From Maridesulfovibrio ferrireducens (GTDB taxonomy: Bacteria; Desulfobacterota; Desulfovibrionia; Desulfovibrionales; Desulfovibrionaceae), in the NCBI RefSeq assembly GCF_900101105.1, contig NZ_FNGA01000001.1:744001-808000 (forward strand): a stretch of DNA of 64,000 nucleotides, written 5' to 3'. The first letter of the stretch is position 1. Every line of letters begins with the position of its first letter. Position numbers and translations under genes: made by a program. Below, piece by piece: positions 36,205-44,227 of this stretch. The notes under the pieces are model-generated. The model ran no database searches. It saw only the letters and a list, made by a program, of their open reading frames with translations, and was not told the DNA's origin.

Positions 36205-38202
36205 ATGCTTAAATTATTGCACAAAATGGTTATTGCGCTGACTATATCCCTTACGCTTCTTTCGTCTGGAGCCTTTGCTCAGCCTGAAGGCGGAGATGCA
36301 GTTCATGCTAATTTGGAAAGTATTTCGCTTGTTGAATTTATCAAGTTTGTCGGGCGCTATACCGGGCGGAATATTGTCTTTAATAAAGGGTCTTTGCCGG
36401 GGACGCATGTAAGTATTTATGCTGGCGAGTCTTTGACAGAACCTGAGCTTATGGCCGTTTTTCAGCAAGTTCTTTCAGGTGCCGGATTTTATGCCGTCAC
36501 GCGAGACAATGTAACTTATATATTGCCGGCCCGAGATGCCAAACTGATCTCACCTGATATTAAGTCAGACTCTTCAGGTGGTTCAGGGGAAGAGATCGTT
36601 ACTTCTGTTTTTCAGCTTGCAGGTAAAATGTCTCCCGATAAGGTTACCGCGTTGCTAAAGCCTTTTGCTTCACAGATTGGGCAGGTTACCGCGGTCCCTA
36701 TGGCTGACGCTGTGCTTATTCGTGATTTGCAGTCAAATGTTGATAAGATGCGTAAGCTGCTTGGAATTGTGCGCAAGGTAGGAGCGGGACAGTCCACAGT
36801 TCTTGTTGATTTGCAAAAAACAAATGCAAAATCTGTAGCCTCTAAGTTGGACTCTTTTTATAAAAAACTTTCTGCCGTTGGAAAAGTTGGGACTTCGCCT
36901 GTAATTGAACCTATTGAATGGGCGAACAGTATTCTTGTTTCAGGAAGTGAAGATCAATTAACCACGATACGAAGTCTTATTTCTAAACTTGATAAAGTTA
37001 GTGAATCATATTCAAAGCTTAAGGTTTATCGACTGCATAATATAGAAGCCGTTGTTGCTGGTGATGTTCTTAAAAGCCTTGTTACGGGTGGTGGTATTCC
37101 TACTGCAGAAGGTTCTTCTGTAGGGGGGGGCGGATCTGCAAAAGCGTCTACCAAATCAGTCTCTGCAGGGGCTAATGCTGAGGGCGGGGTTCAGGTTTCC
37201 GCTGATGAATCTACAAATACTTTGATTGTTATGGCTGATGCAGGTCAAATTCCCCAAATTGATAAATTTGTGGAGCAGTTGGATCAGGCTCAGGATCAGG
37301 TTTATATTGAAGCTCTTGTTTTGGAAACCACACTGAGTAATTCAAAGGATTTCGGGGTGGAATGGCAGGGAGCCGTCAAGGTTGGCGGCGGAGTTTCTAC
37401 CTTCGGCTACACGAAGACAAAAGACAGTAATATGCCTGGCTATGCAGCTAACCCCAGTAATATGCCCGGTGGGTTTTCCATGGGTATTTTAGGGGATCTT
37501 ATTTCATATGGCGGGAAAAGTTATCCCTCGATTGGTGCTTTGGTTAATTTCACCAAAGCTTCATCCGATTTTAATCTTATTTCAGCTCCTCAGATTATGA
37601 CTCTGGATAACTCCGAGGCAGAAGTCTTCATAGGTGAGAACAGGCCCTTTAAAACAGGCGAGAGTACTACTACAGGTGGTTCTCTCGTGAATACTTACTC
37701 TTATAAAGATGTGGGTATAAAGCTTAATGTTAAACCTCATATTAATCGTGAAGACGGCTTGGTAAAGCTTGAAGTTTACCAGACATATAATACAGTGTCG
37801 ACATCAGCGGGATCGAGCGATTTGCCTGTTACAAATGACCGAACCACTAAGACAACCGTTATTTTGGCTGATGGATCTATTATGGTTATCGGTGGTTTAA
37901 TTCAATCCGATCAGAACAGGGGACAAAGCGCTGTTCCATATCTTTCCGATTTGCCATTGCTCGGCTGGCTTTTTAAGACTCAATCCAGAAGCGGCAAAAA
38001 GCAAACTTTAATGGTATTTCTTTCCGCTCGCATAATTAAGACGACTGAGCAGCTTGAAGCTATCAGTCAGGCAAAAATGGATAAATATCGTACTCAGAGA
38101 AAGCGTTTTAACGGTTTTATCGAAAAAGAATTCAACACCTATAAAAATAATGATGTACCGAAAGCTGAACCTGAAGCATCTTCAACCCAGTCTGATGGTT
38201 AA
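36205..38202 (+). CDS. gspD: Type II secretion / pilus secretin GspD
   Basis: A protein of about 665 residues with a signal peptide (MVIALTISLTLLSSGAFA-Q). N0 (LESISLVEFIKFVGRYTGRNIVF) and two or three KH-like N-domains (repeats around VFQLAGKMSPDKVTALL and VYRLHNIEAVVAGDVLKSL) precede a glycine-rich secretin beta-barrel region (FGVEWQGAVKVGGG; NDRTTKTTVILADGSIMVIGGLIQ; VPYLSDLPLLGWLF). It forms the outer-membrane gate of a T2SS or related machine. The start is uncertain: the frame extends upstream to ATG 36091, but that leaves a hydrophobic arm before the signal, so 36205 is preferred. gspE follows after 12 bases. Confidence 0.9.
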   Translation: MLKLLHKMVIALTISLTLLSSGAFAQPEGGDAVHANLESISLVEFIKFVGRYTGRNIVFNKGSLPGTHVSIYAGESLTEPELMAVFQQVLSGAGFYAVTRDNVTYILPARDAKLISPDIKSDSSGGSGEEIVTSVFQLAGKMSPDKVTALLKPFASQIGQVTAVPMADAVLIRDLQSNVDKMRKLLGIVRKVGAGQSTVLVDLQKTNAKSVASKLDSFYKKLSAVGKVGTSPVIEPIEWANSILVSGSEDQLTTIRSLISKLDKVSESYSKLKVYRLHNIEAVVAGDVLKSLVTGGGIPTAEGSSVGGGGSAKASTKSVSAGANAEGGVQVSADESTNTLIVMADAGQIPQIDKFVEQLDQAQDQVYIEALVLETTLSNSKDFGVEWQGAVKVGGGVSTFGYTKTKDSNMPGYAANPSNMPGGFSMGILGDLISYGGKSYPSIGALVNFTKASSDFNLISAPQIMTLDNSEAEVFIGENRPFKTGESTTTGGSLVNTYSYKDVGIKLNVKPHINREDGLVKLEVYQTYNTVSTSAGSSDLPVTNDRTTKTTVILADGSIMVIGGLIQSDQNRGQSAVPYLSDLPLLGWLFKTQSRSGKKQTLMVFLSARIIKTTEQLEAISQAKMDKYRTQRKRFNGFIEKEFNTYKNNDVPKAEPEASSTQSDG

Positions 38203-38214
38203 TAGGTTTATAAA

Positions 38215-39699
38215 TTGAGCATTTCATATGATCTTAGTAAGGTTCCGCGCGATGTGGTGGATCTCTTTTTGACTTTTCCTCAGCGTAGCGAATTTATTCC
38301 CGTGGAGGTTGGAGAGCGCGAAATCAAAGTGCTACTCCAGAATGAAAGCTCTTTACCTATGGCTGATTTTCTTGCGTGGAAGTTTGGAAAAAAAGTTGTC
38401 ACGGAAGTTGTGGATGAAGATCAGTTCTTTCCGTTGCTTGAACAGGCTTTGACTGAGTGGGAAGAAGAAAGCTCGATAGAATCTGAATCGGAAGAAGGCG
38501 GAGCAGGGGAAGACGGAGAGGATCTACTCGGTTGGTCTCATGATGATGCTCCTATTGTTCGTCTCGTGAACAAAACAATGCATCAGGCAATTATATCCGG
38601 TGCAAGTGATATTCATTTTGAAGGACAGGGTAACGGTTTTGTAGTTCGCTATCGGCAAGATGGAGTTCTTAAGGCTGTTAAGCGCTTAGACAGGGGGCTG
38701 CAACCAACCATTATAGCTCGTATTAAAGTTATGGGCGAGATGGATGTTGCTGAAAGTCGTAAGCCTCAGGATGGTAGAATCTTTATTAAGCTCGGGCAGA
38801 AAGAAGTTGATGTCCGTGTTTCCACAATACCTACAATGAGTGGGGAGAAGGCTGTTCTCCGTATTCTTGATCGTTCAAAGAATATTCTTAATCTCGAAGA
38901 TCTTGGTCTTAAAGGTAAGGACCTCGAACTTTTCCGAAAAGTACTTGCTCAGCCGCACGGTATTGTTCTTGTTACAGGTCCGACTGGTTCCGGTAAAACT
39001 ACCAGTCTTTACGCTGGATTAAGTGAACTTCCACGTGAAGATAAAAATATTGTTACCGTTGAAGATCCGGTTGAATACCAACTTTCCGGCATAAATCAGG
39101 TTCAGGTCAATAAGGCCGCGGGCATGACTTTTGCCACTACAATTCGTTCATTTCTCCGGCAGGATCCGGACATCATTCTGGTCGGTGAAATTCGAGATCA
39201 AGAAACCGCCAGTACTGCAGTTCAGGCGGCGCTTACAGGTCATCTAGTCCTTTCCACCTTGCATACTAATGATGCGGCTACTGCCGTAACCAGAATGCTC
39301 GATATGGGAATCGAACCCTTTCTGCTTGCATCTTCTCTTTCACTGGTGCTTGGGCAGAGACTTGTGAGGGTCAACTGTTCTCATTGCTCTAAATCAATTT
39401 CCGTTTCTGAACATACCATTAAGCTTTTTGACGGCATGGAAGATTTGCCTACGACTCAAACTGCTGGAGCCGGTTGCGAACATTGCAACTTCACCGGGTT
39501 TAAGGGGCGTAAAGGTGTTTATGAGCTAATCCCGGTAACGGAAGATATGCGCGGATTGATCATGGATGTTGTTTCCGCTGATAGCATCAAGGCTTACGCA
39601 AAAGAGCAGGGGCGTGAAACCATGGCTGATCATGGAGTACGCTTAGTTCGTGAGGGCGTTACCACTCTTGAAGAAGTTGCTAGAGTGACGAAACAGTAA
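38215..39699 (+). CDS. gspE: Type II secretion / pilus assembly ATPase GspE
   Basis: A 494-residue ATPase. An N-terminal domain (1-105, with an acidic linker 82-103) is followed by the catalytic domain: Walker A GPTGSGKT at 255-262, Asp box (VTVEDPVEYQ), Walker B (DPDIILVGEIRD) and His box (LSTLHTNDA). The zinc-binding Cys pairs CSHC and CEHC near 395-430 are present, as in GspE/PilB. It powers pilin-like assembly at the inner membrane. The start is TTG at 38215 with AGG upstream. Other T2SS genes (inner-membrane GspF, pseudopilins) are not in this window. Confidence 0.93.
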   Translation: MSISYDLSKVPRDVVDLFLTFPQRSEFIPVEVGEREIKVLLQNESSLPMADFLAWKFGKKVVTEVVDEDQFFPLLEQALTEWEEESSIESESEEGGAGEDGEDLLGWSHDDAPIVRLVNKTMHQAIISGASDIHFEGQGNGFVVRYRQDGVLKAVKRLDRGLQPTIIARIKVMGEMDVAESRKPQDGRIFIKLGQKEVDVRVSTIPTMSGEKAVLRILDRSKNILNLEDLGLKGKDLELFRKVLAQPHGIVLVTGPTGSGKTTSLYAGLSELPREDKNIVTVEDPVEYQLSGINQVQVNKAAGMTFATTIRSFLRQDPDIILVGEIRDQETASTAVQAALTGHLVLSTLHTNDAATAVTRMLDMGIEPFLLASSLSLVLGQRLVRVNCSHCSKSISVSEHTIKLFDGMEDLPTTQTAGAGCEHCNFTGFKGRKGVYELIPVTEDMRGLIMDVVSADSIKAYAKEQGRETMADHGVRLVREGVTTLEEVARVTKQ

Positions 39700-39764
39700 T
39701 TGCTATTTATTAAACACGTCTAAATTATAATCTAAGATATAAATATATTGGAGTTAAGCTCATC

Positions 39765-41876
39765 ATGAGACAGGATTTTCAAAAACCCGCGTGGATGAAC
39801 GATTGGAAAGTATTTTTACTTTTTTCGTTTATAGCCTTCGCTTTTGCATTCGGATTGAGATGTTTGGATCTGCCTAAGTGGGATAATCCAAATTTTATGG
39901 TCAATGGCGAATATATCATGGGTACACATGACGCCTACTACTGGCTTGCCGGGGCTAAAGGTGTTGGAAGTGCCATAGGAAATCCTATGTCCGGGCTGAT
40001 CCGTTTCCTTGGAAGCGTGACAGGCGCTCAATATGGAAATATTGCTTTCTGGCTCCCCGCTGTCTTTGCGGGGTTTTGTGCAATAGCAGCTTTTGCGTGG
40101 GGAATGCTTGTTGCCGGACCTTGGGTTGGCTTGGTTGGTGCTGTTTATGCGACGTCTATTCCCGCTTATTATTTTAGAACGAGACTTTCATATTATGATA
40201 CAGATGTTGTAACTTTATTTTTTCCGCTTTTGATTTCAGTTCTTCTGGCACGCTGGGTAAGTTTAGGAATTAGGGATTCATGGTTGCCGAAAAAAACCAA
40301 AGAAGTTGAGTTTAAGCCGACTGTTTGGGGGTATTGCCTCCCAGTTGTTGCCGGGGCTCTTACTTCATATGGTTCACTTTGGCATGCGAATGTTTTGACT
40401 TTCGGACAACTTTCAATATTTGTCGCTTTTGGTTTGACTCTTTTCTGCGGCACTCAAAAAAGTCGTCCAGACTTGCTCAGAGGTCTCATTTTGTTCCTTG
40501 TCTCTTCTTTGGCAGGGTTGTTTGGGGTCGCTGCGGCTCTTTTGTTGATTCTAATTTTTACATTGCCTTCTGTAAAAGACCATAAATTATATCGTAATTT
40601 GTATGTTCTTCTTGCTTTTTTTGTTGCTATAGCCGCCCTGAATGGAATGGGACAAACTTTAGTAAGCACTATTTTAATAAAGATATCATCTTATTTAAAG
40701 CCTGTTTCTGATGTTGCAAGTACTGTTTCAGGTCCTCAATATCCGGGAATCACTCAGAGTGTTATTGAGGCGCAGAATGTAAGTTTTGATATTTTGTTTT
40801 CAAATCTGACTGGAAGCGAAGTTTTGGGTTGGTTTGGATTTGCTACGTTCTTTTTTGCCTTGTTTATGAGGCCGTTACTTGTCTTTTTACTTCCTTTTGT
40901 TGCCGTAACATTTGCTTCCGTATATATGGGTGGACGTTTTTCCATGTTCGGAGGAATAGTGCTAGGCATAGGTCTTAGCTTTGTAATATACTGGTTAATC
41001 AACCAATTTATTATTAATAAAAAACAAAAAATGTTTTTAGGGCTAGTGCAATCTGTAGTGATTATTGCTATTCTTTTCTCCAATCTTTATACAATGTATA
41101 TTCAGGCTCCACCCACGCCTATTATGGGGCCAGCCCACGTTAAAGCGTTGATTGAATCCGGCAAAAATATGCCAAAGGATAGTACTGTGTGGACCTGGTG
41201 GGACTGGGGTTATGCCACAATGTATTATGCGGGAGTTAATTCTTTTGCTAATGGTGGAAATCATTATGGAACGGTTTTGTTCCCTTTGAGTTTTGCATAT
41301 GCAACCCCTTCTTTTTTGCAATCAAATCAGGTTATTAAGTTTAGTGCGGTAAATGGCAATAATCCTGCTGCCGTATGGGGCAAAATGAGTGGAAAAGAAG
41401 TGCAGGAACTGGTTCAATCTTTTGGATCAGTAAGGTATGAATTTCCGAACACTGCAAAACAATATATAGTTGTGAGTTGGGAAAATATTAGGCTTGCGTA
41501 TTGGATTTTATACTATGGATCTTGGAATGTTAGAACAGCAATAGGGGTTCACCCCAATGTTCTTGCTATTAATAGTGCCTTTGATTTTAATTACGAAGAA
41601 GGTCTCTTTACTACGAAGGGAGACTCTCCATTGAAGGTGAGTTCTTATGATTTTCTTAAGTCTAATCAAAGATTAACAAGGGCTTTTTCTCGTTCAGTTG
41701 GTCCGCACCTTTTGTTTAATGAAGCAATTAGTCAGGGCTTTTTGGTGGATAGCTTTGCTTACTCCAGTATGCTGATAAGATTGTTGTTAGATGATCCGAC
41801 AAGTCCTGATATCGCGAATTATTTTAAAATCACATATGAAGGGTATCCCTCGGTCAGAGTGTACGAAGTAATTTAA
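39765..41876 (+). CDS. pglB: Oligosaccharyltransferase, STT3/PglB family
   Basis: A 703-residue integral membrane protein with about 12-13 hydrophobic segments and a C-terminal periplasmic domain. The catalytic signatures are Asp56 in GTHDAYYW (first acidic motif), YYDTD (Asp145, Asp147), the SVIE motif (Glu335) and the sequon-threonine-binding WWDWG at 478-482 (WWDYG in Campylobacter PglB). It transfers a preassembled glycan from undecaprenyl diphosphate to Asn in N-X-S/T sequons in the periplasm. A Desulfovibrio PglB is known experimentally to be active with relaxed sequon requirements (established knowledge). It directly precedes a secreted protein with 23 sequons. No flippase is in the window. 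Confidence 0.93.
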   Translation: MRQDFQKPAWMNDWKVFLLFSFIAFAFAFGLRCLDLPKWDNPNFMVNGEYIMGTHDAYYWLAGAKGVGSAIGNPMSGLIRFLGSVTGAQYGNIAFWLPAVFAGFCAIAAFAWGMLVAGPWVGLVGAVYATSIPAYYFRTRLSYYDTDVVTLFFPLLISVLLARWVSLGIRDSWLPKKTKEVEFKPTVWGYCLPVVAGALTSYGSLWHANVLTFGQLSIFVAFGLTLFCGTQKSRPDLLRGLILFLVSSLAGLFGVAAALLLILIFTLPSVKDHKLYRNLYVLLAFFVAIAALNGMGQTLVSTILIKISSYLKPVSDVASTVSGPQYPGITQSVIEAQNVSFDILFSNLTGSEVLGWFGFATFFFALFMRPLLVFLLPFVAVTFASVYMGGRFSMFGGIVLGIGLSFVIYWLINQFIINKKQKMFLGLVQSVVIIAILFSNLYTMYIQAPPTPIMGPAHVKALIESGKNMPKDSTVWTWWDWGYATMYYAGVNSFANGGNHYGTVLFPLSFAYATPSFLQSNQVIKFSAVNGNNPAAVWGKMSGKEVQELVQSFGSVRYEFPNTAKQYIVVSWENIRLAYWILYYGSWNVRTAIGVHPNVLAINSAFDFNYEEGLFTTKGDSPLKVSSYDFLKSNQRLTRAFSRSVGPHLLFNEAISQGFLVDSFAYSSMLIRLLLDDPTSPDIANYFKITYEGYPSVRVYEVI

Positions 41877-41894
41877 TCTTTTTTACAAAAACAA

Positions 41895-41923
41895 TTGAAG
41901 TTTAAAGTCTATAAGTGTATGTT
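41895..41923 (+). promoter_or_regulatory. Candidate promoter of the sequon-rich protein gene
   Basis: TTGAAG at 41895-41900 and TATGTT at 41918-41923 with a 17-base spacer. It lies between the oligosaccharyltransferase stop and the hairpin at 41942, so the hairpin would be in the RNA leader of the next gene. Confidence 0.45.
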
Positions 41924-41941
41924 ATTAACGTGTTTTGTGGT

Positions 41942-41980
41942 AAACCTCTGAAAACATTGTGCTTTCAGGGGGTTTGTTAA
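41942..41980 (+). terminator. Hairpin: terminator of the upstream operon or leader element
   Basis: Stem AAACCTCTGAAA / TTTCAGGGGGTTT with a loop of about nine bases, followed by GTTAATTTT. It may end the oligosaccharyltransferase transcript. If the promoter at 41895 is real, it is also a 5-prime stem in the next mRNA, about 30 bases before the start, and could stabilise that mRNA. Confidence 0.6.
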
Positions 41981-42007
41981 TTTTAAAAATAAGGAGATCT
42001 TTTCATT

Positions 42008-44023
42008 ATGAAAAAGATTACAGCTATTTTTACAGTATTGTTGATGTTGGCTGCTTCTAGCGCCTTCGCAGCAATTACAGTAGAAGCTCCTGCGGGTCTG
42101 GTAAACGCTTCAAAGTATTTTACAGGATTTACTTTCAATGCAACAGCGAAAATCGCTGTTTCTAACCAAACCATGATGGTCTACAATAGTACCACTGATG
42201 GTTTCTACTCCAACGGTACTCAGACTTCAGTTAACCAGTTCAGCATTGCCAGTGATGGCCATAATGATCTGTACGGTAACTGCACATTCAGTGTCTACAA
42301 TGGTACTGACTGGGTGACCAAATGGACAAATGGTTCTGTTCCTACTGATAATTTAGGTGCAGGTGGTACTGGTGCAGGAACTTTCTCTTGGGCTGCAAAC
42401 CAGGTTTACGGTAACATCCAGGGTGTCCTAGCAATGGGTCCTCAGGGTAACGGTACCAACGCTACTACTTACTTTACATACACTTCAGGCCAATCTTTCA
42501 TGGTTGGTATTGCTAACGCTACTATAAACGCTACAGGTATGCAGGTGGCACAGAGCAGCCGATCCAACGGTACTCAGATGGCTATGCTTTACAACAACGG
42601 TTCCATTGATGGATCAGTTTGGGACAACACTTGGGATTATTATGCATTCGGTGTTGACGCAGATACCGCTCAGCCTGGTTTTATTGCAGGACAGGTTAAA
42701 CTTGGTTCTGCAGGCGTAGCAAATAACGTGCAGGCTAAACTCACAGCTGTTGAAGGTGGCGCTCGTTCATTTTTGACTTCTTGGACAAATTACAACGCTA
42801 CTACTTATAGCAATAAAAACTTGATTAGTATTCAGAGAGCTGACTCTCAGACTCTTCTTACTAATGGTACTGTAAATGCTGATCGTAACCTTATTACTGG
42901 TTACATTCTTGATGACGATGCCTCTGGTATTAACCAGCAGGGTGATAGGCTTTTCGTTGTAATGATCAAAGCAGGAAGCACTCTTTCTACAAATGATCTT
43001 ACCAACAGAGCTTTCAAGTTGGTTTATGCTGGTACCTCCAACACAGTTGATTATGTTGGTAACGCTACCATGGGTATGATGGCTTTCTCTGCTGATGCGA
43101 ACCTCAAGCTTGATGGTGACATCACTAGAATGAACCCAACTCCTACTGGCGCAAATTCTTTGAATCTCAGAACAGTTGATATGTCTGGCTATACTGTTGC
43201 TTTGGCAGACACTACTCAGTTTGGTCCAACTCAGTCTAACATGACTATTTATAATGCTGGCGGCGTTGCTGTAGGTTCATTCTACGGTAAGCAGTCTGCT
43301 GACAAGACCATGACTGTTGGTATCTACGAATCCTTAGGAACTCAGGAAACAGGATATTCTCTTGCATTCCTTATGCCTAACCCAGCTGTAACAGCTGTTG
43401 TTGGTTATGCTGCTGCTGGTTACCAGAGTAATGCTTCAGTAACAGCTCTTGTTACTCCTGCTGTTGCAAACACAACTGCATATTCACAGGTTGCACTTCG
43501 TGCACAGTGGTCTGGTCTTCCTTCTAACTTCACTCCTTTGACTGATGTTAAGAACGTTAAAGGTAACTTGCCTGCGACTTCAAAAGCTGGCTCTGCTTTC
43601 ACTTTCCAGATGAAGTTCACTGGAATCGGTGACAAAATTAACAATCTTAAACTCTACAAGCTCTTCCCAACTGCTGCAGCAACTGTGCGTGGATTCAGCT
43701 ACGCAAATTCTGCTACTCCTTCAGTTGACGGTGCATGGTGGATTTCAAATGCTGTAGCTGACGGTTACCTGAATAAGGAATCCGTTCTTGCTCCTAACGT
43801 TGAATACTACCTCAACTATGTTGTAAAAGATAACGGCAGCTTTGACGCTAACGGAACTGCATACGGTATTAATGACCCAATCGTTCTTGGTAGCGTACCT
43901 ACTTCCTCCTCTTCTAGCTCCTCCGGTTGTGTATTCAACCCAGCAGCTGGTTTCGGTCTGGAATGGTTGTTGCTGATGCTCGCTCCTATGGTTGCTATCG
44001 TTCGTAGCCGCTTCAAAAAATAA
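42008..44023 (+). CDS. Secreted sequon-rich protein with C-terminal sorting tail; likely glycoprotein
   Basis: A 671-residue protein that I do not recognise by domain. A signal peptide ends AFA-A (cleaved after residue 21). There are 23 N-X-S/T sequons with X not Pro, fourteen of them in the first 200 residues (N33, 44, 53, 60, 69, 91, 98, 108, 148, 151, 170, 174, 187, 197); the rest lie at 263, 286, 352, 411, 475, 488, 507, 609 and 615. Only N615 has an acidic residue at minus two. The body is Asn/Gly/Thr/Ala-rich with beta-strand character. The tail is a seven-Ser run, Gly640-Cys641, hydrophobic helix (about 650-665) and basic end RSRFKK: a CTERM-type signal. Codons favour AAC, TTC, GGT and GCT, unlike its neighbours, as in highly expressed genes. 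Terminator after. Confidence 0.8.
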   Translation: MKKITAIFTVLLMLAASSAFAAITVEAPAGLVNASKYFTGFTFNATAKIAVSNQTMMVYNSTTDGFYSNGTQTSVNQFSIASDGHNDLYGNCTFSVYNGTDWVTKWTNGSVPTDNLGAGGTGAGTFSWAANQVYGNIQGVLAMGPQGNGTNATTYFTYTSGQSFMVGIANATINATGMQVAQSSRSNGTQMAMLYNNGSIDGSVWDNTWDYYAFGVDADTAQPGFIAGQVKLGSAGVANNVQAKLTAVEGGARSFLTSWTNYNATTYSNKNLISIQRADSQTLLTNGTVNADRNLITGYILDDDASGINQQGDRLFVVMIKAGSTLSTNDLTNRAFKLVYAGTSNTVDYVGNATMGMMAFSADANLKLDGDITRMNPTPTGANSLNLRTVDMSGYTVALADTTQFGPTQSNMTIYNAGGVAVGSFYGKQSADKTMTVGIYESLGTQETGYSLAFLMPNPAVTAVVGYAAAGYQSNASVTALVTPAVANTTAYSQVALRAQWSGLPSNFTPLTDVKNVKGNLPATSKAGSAFTFQMKFTGIGDKINNLKLYKLFPTAAATVRGFSYANSATPSVDGAWWISNAVADGYLNKESVLAPNVEYYLNYVVKDNGSFDANGTAYGINDPIVLGSVPTSSSSSSSGCVFNPAAGFGLEWLLLMLAPMVAIVRSRFKK

Positions 44024-44075
44024 TTTGAAGTAAGCTTGAACAGCTAGCAGGTCCATTGGATCTACAGCTTATATT

Positions 44076-44108
44076 AGGGGGCCAACTGCAAAGTTGGCTC
44101 CCTTTTTT
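44076..44108 (+). terminator. Strong terminator after the sequon-rich protein
   Basis: Stem GGGGGCCAACT / AGTTGGCTCCC with a GCAA tetraloop, followed by TTTTTT. With the upstream promoter and hairpin it makes the sequon-rich gene a self-contained unit. Confidence 0.88.
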
Positions 44109-44227
44109 ATAGATGATAAAAGATTAAAAAAAGTCGACTCATATTCATATCTATTGAAATGATATGGATGGAAGTTTGCTGGTTATTTATATTAATGTGT
44201 TAGGAATGTAAGTTTTTAAAAAATTTT

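Noticed and set aside
43133-43141. Asn376-Pro-Thr as a sequon in the sequon-rich protein
   Set aside because: Proline in the middle position prevents glycosylation, so it was not counted among the 23.
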